Source: Ypsolopha sequella (lineage: Eukaryota > Arthropoda > Insecta > Lepidoptera > Ypsolophidae). Taken from it: a DNA stretch of 64,000 nt. The position numbers and the translations under genes were made by a program. Position 1 is the stretch's first letter; every line of letters begins with the position of its first letter. Below the pieces are notes generated by a model, which had not been told where the DNA came from, did not search any database, and was given only the letters and a program-made list of their open reading frames with translations. Of the stretch, positions 19,718 through 30,487 are shown in pieces. The stretch is from positions 1 to 64,000 of the forward strand of contig CAKOHE010000039.1 in assembly GCA_934047225.1 (NCBI GenBank), in the 5' to 3' direction.

Positions 19718-20261
19718 TTGCAATGTAGCCTGAAATATTGTCCACACCTAGTTGTCCCTATACCTGGAGATGGTTTATGTTGGTTCCATTCTTTGTCATT
19801 CTCTATGTATGAGAACATTGAGTCGTCGTATGACATTAGGTTTGCGGTAGTCGAGTATGTGGAAGCGCATTGGGATGAAATGCAACTTTATACGTGTGAC
19901 GAGCGTGGAGACACATTAACGCTGACCTGTACTCGACAGCAATGATGAAAACTACCACCTACGGTTCCGTATCCGAACTTATGGGAGCCACTTCTTTGTA
20001 TCCATTTACTTTCGAGGTTTACAAAAATGACCGTTTGAGAGGATCATTTAGTGGCGATCCTGGGACGCCAGTGAAACGTTTACAATTCTCTGGTAGTTTC
20101 TTAGGTGGTCATTATGAAGTGCTCCTTCCCAATACTAGTTTCTCTGGAGTATGTCCAAATGATCAGTAAAAGGGAGTGGGCTTTAAGAAAATCCGTAGCT
20201 GACGTGGAAGAAATATTACCCGAGAAGAAAAAAAGGAGGACTACCTACAAAAAGAAATGAG
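19718..20261 (+). pseudogene. OTU-type cysteine protease fragment, frameshifted
   Basis: The first segment (to about 19940) contains VPIPGDGLCWFHSLS, which holds the D-G-x-C catalytic signature of OTU peptidases. The second, in a shifted frame (about 19925-20158), contains TYGSVSELMGAT and GGHYEVLLP with the catalytic histidine context. A basic tail (PEKKKRRTTYKKK) then reads in the first frame again. Two compensating frameshifts therefore break the gene. OTU proteases cleave ubiquitin chains and also occur in some retroelements and insect viruses. Because it abuts an inverted repeat with RT sequence, a transposon origin is likelier than a host gene. No start region is recognised. Confidence 0.65.
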
Positions 20262-20363
20262 ATCCCATCAAAAACATAAAATGTACAAAATTGTCGAGTC
20301 TCGCAATGCAATCCTTCCACCCTAAAAAGTTGTGAGATCTTATGTAAAGCCAAGTCTGTTATT
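20262..20363. repeat. Perfect 102-bp inverted repeat, left arm
   Basis: Positions 20262-20363 are the exact reverse complement of 20905-21006; matching stops on both sides at 20261/21007. It begins ATCCCATCAAAAACATAAAA. The arms enclose a LINE RT fragment. The left arm directly follows the OTU fragment and may be its 3' UTR. Confidence 0.9.
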
Positions 20364-20756
20364 GTAGTTTGTATGTATGTTACACATGTCATTTACATAC
20401 AACAGGTACTCGGTAGGCCCAAAAATTGAACCTTGAGCAGTGCCTTCTTCAGTCGGAAACCGGTTGCTATGCACTCCACCTATATTGACTGATGTAAATC
20501 TTCTGTGTGAAATGTAAATTAAATGTAAATCTGTGTGATAGTTTTTCAGTAAGTTTCTAAAAGGGCCCTGTATGCCATTCTGCATCAGCTTGGAATAAAG
20601 TGTGTCATAATTAAGTGTATCAAATGCTTTACTAAAATCAATAAATACAGCCAGCACATGCTGTCTGTCATTCATGTACTTGCTGACCTCATTACTAAAT
20701 TGAGAAAGTAATCTACGCATCAGTGCTTTATTTGTGCTCTGCGATTGCGAAGTCAC
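20340..20756 (-). pseudogene. Non-LTR reverse transcriptase fragment between inverted repeats
   Basis: The minus-strand frame contains VFIDFSKAFDTLNYD, the RT motif with the first catalytic aspartate, and later GTAQGSIFGPTEYLLYVNDM, the Q-G-S-x-x-G-P motif. The Y-x-D-D box is missing because the frame ends shortly after. This is LINE-type RT (CR1/Jockey range), cut at both ends. Its last codons lie inside the left inverted arm, so the fragment was captured or trimmed there. Confidence 0.8.
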
Positions 20757-20904
20757 TATATTTTATTATAGAAATAAAGATGACTAATATTAATACAGTC
20801 ACTTAATGTTGGTAGGTAACTAAGTAGGAAACAATTAATGATACATTTGTTCAATAGGTGCTCCCATACTAATTAAAATGAAAAGGTGCTTCCATACAAA
20901 CTAA

Positions 20905-21006
20905 AATAACAGACTTGGCTTTACATAAGATCTCACAACTTTTTAGGGTGGAAGGATTGCATTGCGAGACTCGACAATTTTGTACATTTTATGTTTTTGA
21001 TGGGAT
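20905..21006. repeat. Perfect 102-bp inverted repeat, right arm
   Basis: Exact reverse complement of 20262-20363. The BEL/Pao element begins four bases further on, at 21011. Confidence 0.9.
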
Positions 21007-21010
21007 ATAC

Positions 21011-22903
21011 TGTTGCGTAACTAGACCCTCCCACAATCCCCCTACATCATCATTACGAGGTACATAACCGACTTTTCTCGAGGTTGCTTATCAGTTCCAC
21101 ACATACACGGAAACTGCCTGCCAGAGAAGGGTTCTACTTACCTTCCCTTCCTGTCGGGACTCACACGACCTATTACTGGATTTTTCCTCGTTAGCGAAAG
21201 TGGGTGACATTGTGCTAAGGTGGTACTTAGTCAACCATATCTATCGGTCGGAATAGTCCTCTATGACTTAATATGATAACCTAAATAAATATATGTAATA
21301 TTTAATTAAATGTGGCTTTAACACTCACGTGTGATTAATGTTGACAGTGCCAACTGTTTCGTTGTCAGTTATTAATTTAGTGTTCGTTATTAGAGTCGTT
21401 AATCGTTAATAACGTCATCACTCTCCTAAAGTTGTCGATCCATCGAGAATCGGTTTCCAAGACGGAGCCAACTACCAACCATGGTCCCTGTTGAAGTTGG
21501 GATGAAGACTTATCTCGATGACTTCATGTATTTTGCAAGGAATATTATATTTCTCCTTCACTGATACTGTAGCCTTGTCGAAACGGATGTACTGGGTCGT
21601 ATCCAAACTTAGTGTTCTCATTTAATATATATTTGGGAACCTAGATATTCTGTAATGCAACCGGAATAAATACACACTACCTCTATGATTTACAAATGGT
21701 TTTGGTATTTCGTTTGTATGAACTAGTATTGGTCGCCGGCCTCTTAACTGCGTATCATGGACAAAGTTTATTTACCACAGCACAACTTCCGTCGCACTTA
21801 ACTTTAATTTTCAGTGTGATTGAATAACTTCCTCTCTTAGACGGTAAGTAAAGTTTTATCTGACAATTCTGTTCTGTCTTCTGTTCACTTAGAAAGAAGT
21901 TTTAATCTAATGATATCCATTATTATATATTACAAAGGAAATATATGTTGGAAAACATATTTAGCTGTTATTATCTTCGTTTTTGTTTGGTAACCGCAAA
22001 GAAACAGCATGATCTTTGTGTATTTTATCACATATTCAGTTGTTGTATCTAAGAATGTATCTAAGACATGCTCATCACAAAGCATACCCCCTAAAAAATT
22101 TTCACTACACAGAAAAAGCACTTTTGAGAAAAAATCATTTTCATTATTTTCTTTTATTGTTTAGTTCATAGTTAGTGTCCAAATTTGCAAGAAGATTATC
22201 GCTGTATTGTATACTTTTTAGTTCAATGTAAAATATTCTCTTTGGTATGTTTATACCGACTCTTGACAATTATTTATGACAATTATATTCCCACTTCAGA
22301 TATAAAACATAGTTTTATTTCATGCTTTTCAAATCAATTTTGGGCTAAAAACATGGTCCTAATCGAGCCGGATTGTACTTCCGTGTAATTTAAACAAACT
22401 GTACAATTCAATTTGGAAGTTATCTATCACCGAAATAGTGGCACATTGCCAATTTGCCATTTCGGTTTCCTTCGGACTACTGATGAGCAGTACAGCGAGT
22501 GTACCACGGTAGCAAGGTAAAGCTGCCGAGAGGAGCCCGAAGGACGAGAGGAAATATTAGATAAAAGTACAAGCCCAAGAATGAAAGGCTGAGTTTTGTG
22601 GAATCAACCAAGGTATCGATGTGCCAGTGAATTAACAGTAAGTACTTTCCAGATTACATACATGTGACAGTGACTTAAAACACGAAAGTGACATTCGGAA
22701 GAAGAAGATAATAAATAGACTTTGTTTATGTTTAGTATAGAGTAAAGCTAACTGTCAAGAACTCAAAATAGTTTGAATTACAAAGAATAATTTTCATATT
22801 ATTGTACCATCGGGAAACCTATGCTATGTCCGATTTATCAGTGAAATGTTAGTTTAAAATCATTTGGAATATCGAATTGTTTGATTCAAAATTATTATTC
22901 AAG
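21011..22903 (+). mobile_element. Probable BEL/Pao LTR and leader, left end of truncated element
   Basis: TGTTGCGTAACTAGACCC at 21011 resembles the TGTTGCGGCCC start of the complete BEL element at 45-52 kb. An AATAAA lies near 21283. The end of the LTR and the primer site could not be fixed, because no second LTR exists to compare with. The leader up to the gag ATG (22904) has no other recognised feature. Confidence 0.45.
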
Positions 22904-25402
22904 ATGGAACCCAAACTAAAATTACAAAACGCACTTGTTGTAAAAATTCGTAAACATAGAGAAAATTATAAAAAATCTCCTAAGTCTCGTTTAACTCAAG
23001 CTTACATCGAATCTCGATTAAAGTTTCTTGAAGAATTGTGGATAACATTTCGATCAAATGATAGAGAGATTATAGAAAAGGCTACAGCGGTCGAGTTAAA
23101 AAATAGTTATTTTACGGATGAAGTAAGTGATACTACTGAAGAGTTTTACTTAGAGTTTGAAACTGAGTTAAGGGAGGCTTTGGAACAGTTTATGATTCAA
23201 GAGAAAAATTGTGACAGTCATGTTGAAAGTGCTGATACTAAAAAAGCAAAGGCAAAACTTCCGGATATATCCATTCCTGTGTTTTCTGGAAACTATTCTG
23301 AATGGACATCGTTTAGAGATTTATTCACATCATTAATAGACTCCGAAACATCATTAGATGCCGTGCAGAAATTACATTATTTAAAAGGGCATGTAACTGG
23401 AGAAGCAGCACAGCTTCTAAGACGAATTTCTATCACGGCAGCTAATTATAAAAGAGCGTGGAATCTGTTAAAAGATAGGTATAACAATAAAAGATATTTG
23501 GCAAATGGTTATTTGAAGTGTCTGTTGAGTCAAGCTAGTGTTGTCGAGTCTTCAAATGGTGTAAAGAGCTTATTAGACACAACCAATGATTGTTTAGAGG
23601 GCTTAACAAATCTAGGAATTGATGTGAGTTCGTGGGATATTCTCGTAATCTATATAGTAAGTCAGAAACTTGATACAAGGTCTCGTGAACAGTGGGAAGC
23701 AAAGGTGTCTGAGTTTCCTGATGATCTACCAACATTTACAAAATTCAAAGAGTTTTTAAAAAACCGTTTTAGGACACTAGAGTGTTTAGAGACGGCGACC
23801 AAACCAAAACCTAGGGTTTCACTGACAAATGCTGTTTCAAAGAGTGAGGATATTATTTGTCCATTTTGTAACGAAGCTCATAGGATTATTAATTGTAAGC
23901 AGTTTGTAAAAGAAAATGTACAAAATCGCCAGAACTTTGTCCAAACCAATAGACTTTGTTTCAACTGCTTGGGCGCGAACCATTCCATAAAGTTTTGTCG
24001 TCATAAAACGACATGTCGAATTTGCCATCGCAAACACCATTCATTGTTGCACCCAAACGCCTTGCCGAGTTCAAACGCAGCTGTTATTGAAAACTCTTCT
24101 CAAGTAGCTGACGTTAATAATAGTGCTAAAGGTGAGGATGTAGATTCTGCCCATGAATCTGTTGATAATAAAACCGTTGATTCACAGAATGAAATCGGCA
24201 CATATTTTACCAAGGGTGTAGGAAAACAAGTTTTATTAGCAACCGCTGCTATTAAGGCCACAAGTAAGAACGGGTCCACTCAACTGCTAAGAGCTTTGCT
24301 TGATCAAGGTTCTCAGGCCTCGTTTATTACCGAGTCAGCAGTGCAGTTACTTGGTCTTAGGAAGGTACCTACAATCAGTACTATCTCAGGTTTAGGTGGT
24401 AGTCAAAATACTTTGAGTTCGAAGTATGTAGTAAGTGTTGACATTCAGTCACTGCACGATCCAAGCTTTGTTACCCAAGTAAATGCGTACGTACTAAGTG
24501 CACTCACTACACTTCTTCCGTCAGAAGAAGTGAAAGATACAACCTGGCTGGAATTGAGTAGTCTAAACTTGGCTGACCCTAATTTTCACACCCCAAACAG
24601 GATCGATTTATTGTTGGGCGCAGAAGTTTATGCTCAGATAATTAAAGAAGGATTAGTCAAAGGTCCACCGGGTACACCTACAGCTCAGAACACAGCTTTA
24701 GGTTGGATTTTATCTGGACAAGTTATCTCTCAGTCTGAGAAGACTCCATGTCAGAAAGCTGTAATCAGTATGCATACAGAAATCGTAAGCAATGAGTTAC
24801 TGAAAAAATTTTGGGAACTGGAATCAGAATCTTCCAGTTGTGCAAAGAAAGTATTGTCATTGGAAGAACAGAAGTGTGAGGAAATATTCAAGGCAACCAC
24901 CAAGAGAGATGATACAGGTCGTTACATAGTTAAACTTCCATTTAAAGATGACGACCCAGCTTGTAAATATAGTGACTCTAGAGAGGCAGCTGTAAAACGG
25001 TTAAAGTCTCTTGAAAAAAGACTGGAGAAAAATCCGATTATGAAAGAAAGATACAGCGAGGTCATTGAAGAATACAAGACACTAGGTCATGCTGAACGTA
25101 TCTGCAAGTTTGGGGATCCCCAAAGATCGGTTGCAGTGTATTTGCCACATCACGCTGTTTTGCGTGAAGATAAATCTACAACGAAGGTCAGAGTTGTATT
25201 TGATGCTTCTTGTAAAGGAACGAATGTCTCACTGAATGATACATTAATGGTGGGTCCTTCTTTACAACCTGACTTGCGGCATATTGTGATGAAATGGCGT
25301 CTACATCCAATTTGTATTGTTGCAGATATTCAACATAAACTGACTGGCGGAATATATAATATATACGGTATCTTAATTTTTACAATGACCAAAGCCGATT
25401 GA
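22904..25402 (+). pseudogene. BEL/Pao gag-pol, truncated inside reverse transcriptase
   Basis: I start at ATG 22904 (MEPKLKLQN) because the few codons upstream are not typical. In order: a coiled Gag region; a Gag capsid-like domain with FSGNYSEWTSFRDLF (residues about 130-150); Cys/His knuckles (CPFCNEAHRIINCKQF, then CFNCLGANHSIKFC and CRICHRKHHSLLH); an aspartic protease with LLDQGSQASFIT; then the RT start with VRVVFDASCKG. It ends at the first catalytic aspartate region (IVADIQ, about 25315-25335), after which unrelated sequence follows to a stop. The rest of RT, RNase H, integrase and the 3' LTR are missing. The remaining frame has no stops. Confidence 0.85.
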
Positions 25403-26470
25403 AACATAGTATGTAACACAAAATTTAATCTACATAGAAACTTATTTCTGATATTTCTACCATGCGTGAACGTTGTTTTATGTTAATGAGAAATAATTTT
25501 ATTTTTCGATAAAAATAACTTAAATACTTGACATAAAATGCTAGTATGAATAGCAGGAATTCACGTATTTATTATCATTTTAAATTTAATCTATAGGTAT
25601 TCAGAGCAATAATGTGATTAAATGCGATAACTTTTCCCACTCACTTATGTACAAAATACAGTTTGTTCTCAAACTAGCTTAGGTCTCAGGGCTCATATTA
25701 ACAAGGCTTAACATTTGCAACTAGTAGGTACTTAAAAATCCGCTATATTATTATACCTGTAATGTATAGTACCTATACTACACTAATGTCTATACTCATA
25801 TGTGAATATATGTATATTGTTGTGCATACCTACCAATATATTGTAAGAAAGTTAGATTTATTAACTATGTTCTATTAATTGTACGTTTTAGGTTAAGCTA
25901 TTTCTGGTATAAATAAATGATTTTGATTTTTGATGTACAAAACTTTGGTGTTCGTTCTATAATATTGCATTTAGACAACAAAACATTTCAATAGTATATG
26001 TGAAATGTCCAATTATGTGGATATTCTTTCTTAGAAGAATTACATCGCAAAAAAAACGACAAAAACGGGAGCGGTGGGCAACGCGAGCGTCACCGTGAAT
26101 AACGCAGCCACACAATGTTCCTCACCACTTCCCTCAACATTTGCCTCGCAACTCGTTGAGGGTGTGGCTAAGGCATAAGGTCAGTTTGACCGCAAGTTAG
26201 CGCCATGCGCCATGAATATCTAAACGGATATAACTATGTAGAACATTTCCACACATGACACGTAAATGGATTGAACCGTGAGCACTAATGTAAACAATGT
26301 TTTATAATCTGAATATTTCCCATGAGAATGCTCATTAGCGAAACCGGTTGGGTATAGTGAGATAAATAAATAATCCTGTGGATTTCATCAAAGATTAGTA
26401 ATTAATAGTTCCAAGTCATTAACAATTGATAATAATGTGGCACATTAATCAACGAGACTACTAAACTTAC
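25403..26470. other. Intergenic or intronic DNA, possible LINE tail
   Basis: GGTATAAATAAATGATTTTG near 25908-25930 resembles a LINE 3' end, but no coding remnant precedes it. Around 26060-26180 is a less AT-rich patch with no supported frame. I searched for the last CISD exon here (C-D-G-S-H) and did not find it. Confidence 0.4.
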
Positions 26471-26673
26471 GTTCTGGCTCTTCCAGCACCTGCACAGTGA
26501 AGCCTTCTCCGTGATGTCTTCAATGTCAATGAAGTCAACTACTTTCTTGGTATCTGTCCGAATCAACCGGTTACATTTTCCGCTAGTCTGAGCTTTCTTT
26601 ATGGTCTGGTAGGAGTAGTAAGAGATGCCACCGATGACCGCCGTAGGAGGAATCAGGGCCAAACAATCACGTA
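26471..26673 (-). CDS. CISD (CDGSH iron-sulfur domain) protein, internal exon
   Basis: A 203-bp minus-strand exon with acceptor CACTTTCAG (ending at 26674) and donor AAC/GTAAGT. The product includes VRDCLALIPPTAVIGG, ISYYSYQTIKKA and FIDIEDITEKASLCRCWKSQN. This matches the membrane anchor and first half of the 2Fe-2S domain of CISD2/mitoNEET proteins of the ER and outer mitochondrial membrane. The first two cluster ligands (C-R-C) are present; the third cysteine and histidine belong to the next exon, as the donor cuts just before them. CISD proteins act in iron, calcium and mitochondrial homeostasis. First and last exons were not recognised. The exon has no stops and good splice sites, so it looks functional. 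Confidence 0.85.
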
Positions 26674-27429
26674 CTGAAAGTGTTAAACAACTGATTTTAG
26701 TTTGACTGAATTTAATTTAATAGAATCTTTCACAAGCGGCTTAGTAACAAAAATTGTGTCATAGGTTGTGCATGATTAATTTTGCTAAAGAAGTTTTGGT
26801 CTAATTTACGACAAATCACGACTTGGGTTATAGAGAACATTAAACTTAGTAGATAGCCACCAAGACACTTAAAAACAATATCGACAGTAGAAAAACGAAA
26901 GGACTCAAGCGACATTTTGTGAACTTTACAGGAGAGCTTTTTAAAGTTGCGAAATTATGAAAAAAACATATTTCTCAACCTATAAAAATAATCTTTTTAC
27001 TTTAGAAAACCATTTTTTTTGCCGTGTATTTTGTATTGATTATGATAAATTGAGCTGCAAAAATAAGATAGGTGTTGGCTGAGCCAATTTGAATCTGCAT
27101 TTGTGCATGTGTGCATTTGTAAAAAACGATATTATATTGAGAGGCTTGGTATCGCCAAATGGGTAATTTCTAAAGCCTACTCCTTGTTTATGGCCAAACC
27201 AAAAATATTGAAAAAAAATTATATAAATTTATCAACTCTAAAACAACGTATGCAACATTTTTCTTTTTTATACCACCAAAACTTCCATAGGAAAAAAAAA
27301 TTAAACCGAATGGTGTTTTTTGGCTTGAATTCCCTACTGCGCTTAAGCAGCTGGGTCGATTTAATTAATTTATGCTTTGAGTAATAGATAAACTTGATAA
27401 CTATAAATATAGCATAGGATTATTGAATC
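26674..27429. other. CISD upstream intron, no other feature
   Basis: AT-rich, non-coding. A minus-strand frame opening at 26915 is hydrophobic but does not match the expected CISD first exon. Confidence 0.4.
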
Positions 27430-27760
27430 GAACAATCGCGTCCGTGTGAAAAGTATTATTTTCTCCTATTTCGCCATATCAAGGACGCAGCAAGCGGCGT
27501 AACAGAAGATAGGCCGCGTTAGCAAGGCGATACAGGTCATTGACCCGACAGCTACTGTGAACTCTTATTTCTAAACGATACTCAGAAAAGTTCAGAAATA
27601 AGAGTTCACAGTAGCTGTCGGGTCAATGACCTGTATCGCCTTGCTAACGCGGCCTAACTATATGCATTTAGTTTGTTTACTACAATTCACTTTCACTATG
27701 TTTCCGTCGATATTCGTACCGACAAACATCGAGCTGCTAATTTGGCGACAGTTCAGACAC
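27430..27760. repeat. Dispersed repeat family A, copy 3, with hairpin centre
   Basis: The left end GTGTGAAAAGTATTATTTTC and right end TTTCCGTCGATATTCGTACC match the other family A copies. The centre is a perfect hairpin (27510-27656). Confidence 0.6.
27510..27656. repeat. Perfect 63-bp hairpin
   Basis: Positions 27510-27572 are the exact reverse complement of 27594-27656, with a 21-base loop. The arm begins TAGGCCGCGTTAGCAAGG. No mismatch in 63 pairs. Confidence 0.95.
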
Positions 27761-28372
27761 GCGCTTGCGAAAGTTGGTACACCATTTTTTATTCATTACC
27801 ATAGAAAGCACTCCGTACGTGTCAAATTTCATAATGCTACAATAAGTAGAAGTTACCCAAAATGTTTGATAATTCGACACGCTTTTATGGTATTCAATAT
27901 AATACAAGTTTTCGGCTTCCGCAACTTCATCTTCAACTTCTTCGTTTACGTCAGTTGCTTAGGGCAAAGTGCAAACCTTAAATAAATAAAAAACATGTTG
28001 ACCTATGGCAATTGACGCCATCAATTCAGTATTAGTGAAGTTTATAAAGCATGATTATTTAATTTAATACACAATTAGTCATGATCTTGTCCAAACAATC
28101 ATGACAAATTGTGTATACAATTTCAAAATCTTGCTTTATAAACCTCACTACTACTGAACTATTGGCGTCAATTGCCACAGACCAAAATGTTTTGCAATTT
28201 TTAACTTCTAAACAAGAAGTTAAGTTAAGTTATGCACTTTGCGCTAAGCGACTGACGTTTAACCTTAACACCCAGTACATTGTACTTTATATAAAGCATT
28301 GAATGCTTTATATGGTAATGAATAAAAAGTGGAAAAAATGTTGTACCAAGTTTCGCATGCGCGTGACTGTCA
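27748..28372. mobile_element. Nested palindromic element
   Basis: Outer arms (CACGCGCTTGCGAAAGTTGG near 27757 and its complement near 28362), middle arms (CAGTTGCTTAGGGCAAAGTG near 27951 and its complement near 28250) and inner arms (GGCAATTGACGCC near 28006 and its complement near 28165) are concentric. The segment 27908-27935 (CGGCTTCCGCAACTTCATCTT) is a piece of the TTAA MITE family of 38998-39228. No coding sequence. Confidence 0.6.
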
Positions 28373-28527
28373 CTTTTACGCACTTTAGTCTAGCAATGCG
28401 ATAATGGGGCTGCTGAAATCCGACACAGACATATCGATCTCAAAATACAGCAGAATATAAAGGGATCAAAATGTATATTATATCAATATAAATCAAAATC
28501 CATCGCTTTGGATGCTCTAATTAATAT

Positions 28528-28906
28528 TAAGGCTGGCGTCCGCTAGGCGGATCGGGTCGGGCCGCATCGCAACGCAAAAATACGCCTGGCCCATGTTTCA
28601 TAGAATTTCATAGAAATATCGTTTATTAGCGACGGATCGGAGCGCGGCGGGCGGCAACGCATTGGCGGATCGCTTCGCAGGCGTATTTCTGTCGGCGGTG
28701 CGCTGCGACCCGCCCCGATCCGTCTAGTCGACGCAGGCAGACGGATGTGAGCGCACGTGCCGTGCTAATAAAAATAAACGAAATAAGATCAAATCCGCTT
28801 AGGCGGTCCGCCGCGCCCCGTACAGATGGACGCAAGAGCATCACAGAACCGCGGCCCGTTCCAATGCGACCCGCCCCGATCCGTCCCTAAGGGACGCCAG
28901 CCTTTA
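28528..28906. mobile_element. GC-rich TIR element
   Basis: Ends TAAGGCTGGCGTCC and GGACGCCAGCCTTTA, followed inward by matching GGATCGGG blocks, give arms of about 45 bp. The interior is strongly GC- and CpG-rich for this window (GGAGCGCGGCGGGCGG). Open frames inside are chance products of this composition. Confidence 0.7.
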
Positions 28907-28961
28907 GAGTGCATTACAAACTTGAAATCAATCAGAAACACAAGTAAACAAAACTTCTTCG

Positions 28962-29034
28962 GACCAGGATTCGAACCTGCGACCTCTTGCTGTCACATTA
29001 AGCGTGCTGCCGACTGCGCCGCCGAGGTTCGCGA
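28962..29034 (-). repeat. tRNA-like sequence in left arm of foldback
   Basis: The minus strand contains GGCGGCGCAGTCGGCAG (A-box-like) and GGTCGCAGGTTCGAATCC (B-box-like). The anticodon stem does not pair fully, so it is a tRNA-derived promoter region rather than a tRNA gene. It is mirrored by 29346-29417. Confidence 0.5.
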
Positions 29035-29411
29035 GTTCTCATCTAGACCGGTGAATTTTTCCACCATACCTGCACAACAAAATAGGAACTACCAGAAGGC
29101 AGACTCGACGACGGAGCGAAAACAGACGCACACATGCATAGACGCGTACGTATTCGACTTCATTCGAGATCGTCGTACGTACGTTTCTATGTGTGCGTGC
29201 GTCTGTTTTCGCTACTTATGCGGAGTAAGCCTTCTGTAAGTGGTTATTTTGTGCCTTTGCAACAAATTTTTTTTTACCGTACCTTAACACCTAATTTGTA
29301 GCGGTGTACAGAGTATGGTGGAAAGATTCACCGGTCCAGATGAGAACTTCGGTGGCGCAGTCGGTAGCGCGCTTGTCGTGATAGCAAGAGGTCGCAGGTT
29401 CGAATCCTGAC
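28964..29411. mobile_element. Foldback element with tRNA-like ends
   Basis: Left and right arms are inverted copies: tRNA-like segment, ACCGGTGAAT with CCACCATAC, an AGAAGGC block, and a central GAAAACAGACGCAC against GTGCGTCTGTTTTC. The right arm has about 45 extra bases near 29250-29300. It looks like two SINE-like units head to head. Confidence 0.6.
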
Positions 29412-29417
29412 CCGGGA
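29346..29417 (+). repeat. tRNA-like sequence in right arm of foldback
   Basis: GGTGGCGCAGTCGGTAGCGC gives a good D arm, and GGTTCGAATCC a T loop. However, position 33 is G instead of T, the acceptor arms do not pair, and the T stem has a mismatch. It is a pseudo-tRNA or SINE head, not a functional tRNA. Confidence 0.5.
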
Positions 29418-29627
29418 AATTATTTCAAAATGATTGTTTACTTGCAAGTTTTTGATTGAATTCATTGAAGGTGATATTTATTTATGCAGCCATATTATAC
29501 TGGACACTCAATTTGTGATGGAAACTATACCCATATTTACTGTTTTCAAGAATAACCTCGAATTGAGTCACATAGTATGTACAAACATACATCTGGAGAC
29601 ATACATACATACATACATATACTCACG
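29418..29627. other. Unassigned sequence with ACAT microsatellite
   Basis: Non-coding. A short ACAT repeat (about 29600-29622) precedes the family H copy. Confidence 0.5.
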
Positions 29628-29810
29628 CCTGTCTCCCAGAGGGGTAGGCAGAGACTACAGATTTCCATCTGCTACGATCCAGACACACCTCTTTCGCCTC
29701 TTTCACATCCATCAATCTAGTCATACAAGCTCTTCTATTCCGGGTACTTTTGACATTGTCCTTCTTCAATATGTCACCCATTTGGTCAGCATACGTCCTT
29801 CCGTGCACTG
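29628..29810 (+). repeat. Dispersed repeat family H, copy 2
   Basis: It starts CTGTCTCCCAGAGGGGTAGG and matches 8494-8633, extending further to CCGTGCACTGAAC. The continuation is interrupted by the palindrome at 29811-30058, after which GTGCACGCCACTGCG resumes. Confidence 0.65.
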
Positions 29811-30058
29811 AACTTTTTGCTGGAAAAGCAAACAATTGGTCAAGAACAACAATAAAAAAAATATGAAAAAATAACAATATCACTCTGAAAAAAAAATGTA
29901 TGACGCCAGGGTAGACAATGTCTACCCTAGAGTGAAAATTTCCTATACAAACATTTTTTTTTTCAAAGTGATATTTAAATTTTTCATATGTTTTTTATTG
30001 TTATTCTTGACCAATTGCTTACTTTTCCAGCAAAAAGTTCTGTGCACGCCACTGCGAG
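29811..30058. mobile_element. Near-perfect palindrome inserted in family H
   Basis: CTTTTTGCTGGAAAAGCAA at the left pairs with its complement at the right, and the centre is AGGGTAGACA / TGTCTACCCT around 29912-29932. About 120 bases per arm with a few mismatches. Non-coding. Confidence 0.7.
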
Positions 30059-30338
30059 TTCGACTTGAGCACCATACATTTCTTACGTCACTCTACTTTC
30101 ATTCATCTTCTCTACATGTCCAATGTATGGGGAGTTAAACTATAATCTTTCTCTAAAATGTCATTGGGCATTAATTTTATCAATTATTGAATTAAACAAT
30201 AGGCTGCATAAACTAAAAGCACCTTATAATTTGTATAGAAACGTGCCTATACGTATATACAACAACAACCACGCAACGTGGCGTCGCGACGTCTGACGTT
30301 TGATTGGACGTCTGATACGTCTGCGTCGAACCAATGTA

Positions 30339-30485
30339 CAGTGCTCCCAAAGTAATAATACGCATACAAATCTTCGCCCCTGTTCGGCAAAGTTCGTATT
30401 TCCTTTCTATACAAGCAATAAAGTCACGTGGTACGTCCGGTCGCTCGGCTATAGATTTGTATGCGCATTATTACTTTGGAAGCAC
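30339..30485. mobile_element. TA-flanked MITE, family C, copy 2
   Basis: Same ends and interior as 12644-12797, flanked by TA (30337-30338 and 30486-30487). The right end lacks two bases next to the target. Non-coding. Confidence 0.8.
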
Positions 30486-30487
30486 TA

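Noticed and set aside
22484..22570. Second hammerhead candidate (CTGATGAGCAG in the BEL leader)
   Set aside because: The long hairpin is followed by CGAGAGG instead of GAAA, so the core is incomplete.
26730..26915. CISD first exon
   Set aside because: Hydrophobic, but lacks the expected pattern before V-R-D-x-L-A-L and has no donor in the right phase.
28626..29239. Open frames in the GC-rich TIR element and foldback
   Set aside because: They are produced by high GC content inside inverted-repeat elements.
29346..29417. Functional tRNA gene
   Set aside because: The acceptor arms do not pair, position 33 is G, and the T stem has a mismatch.
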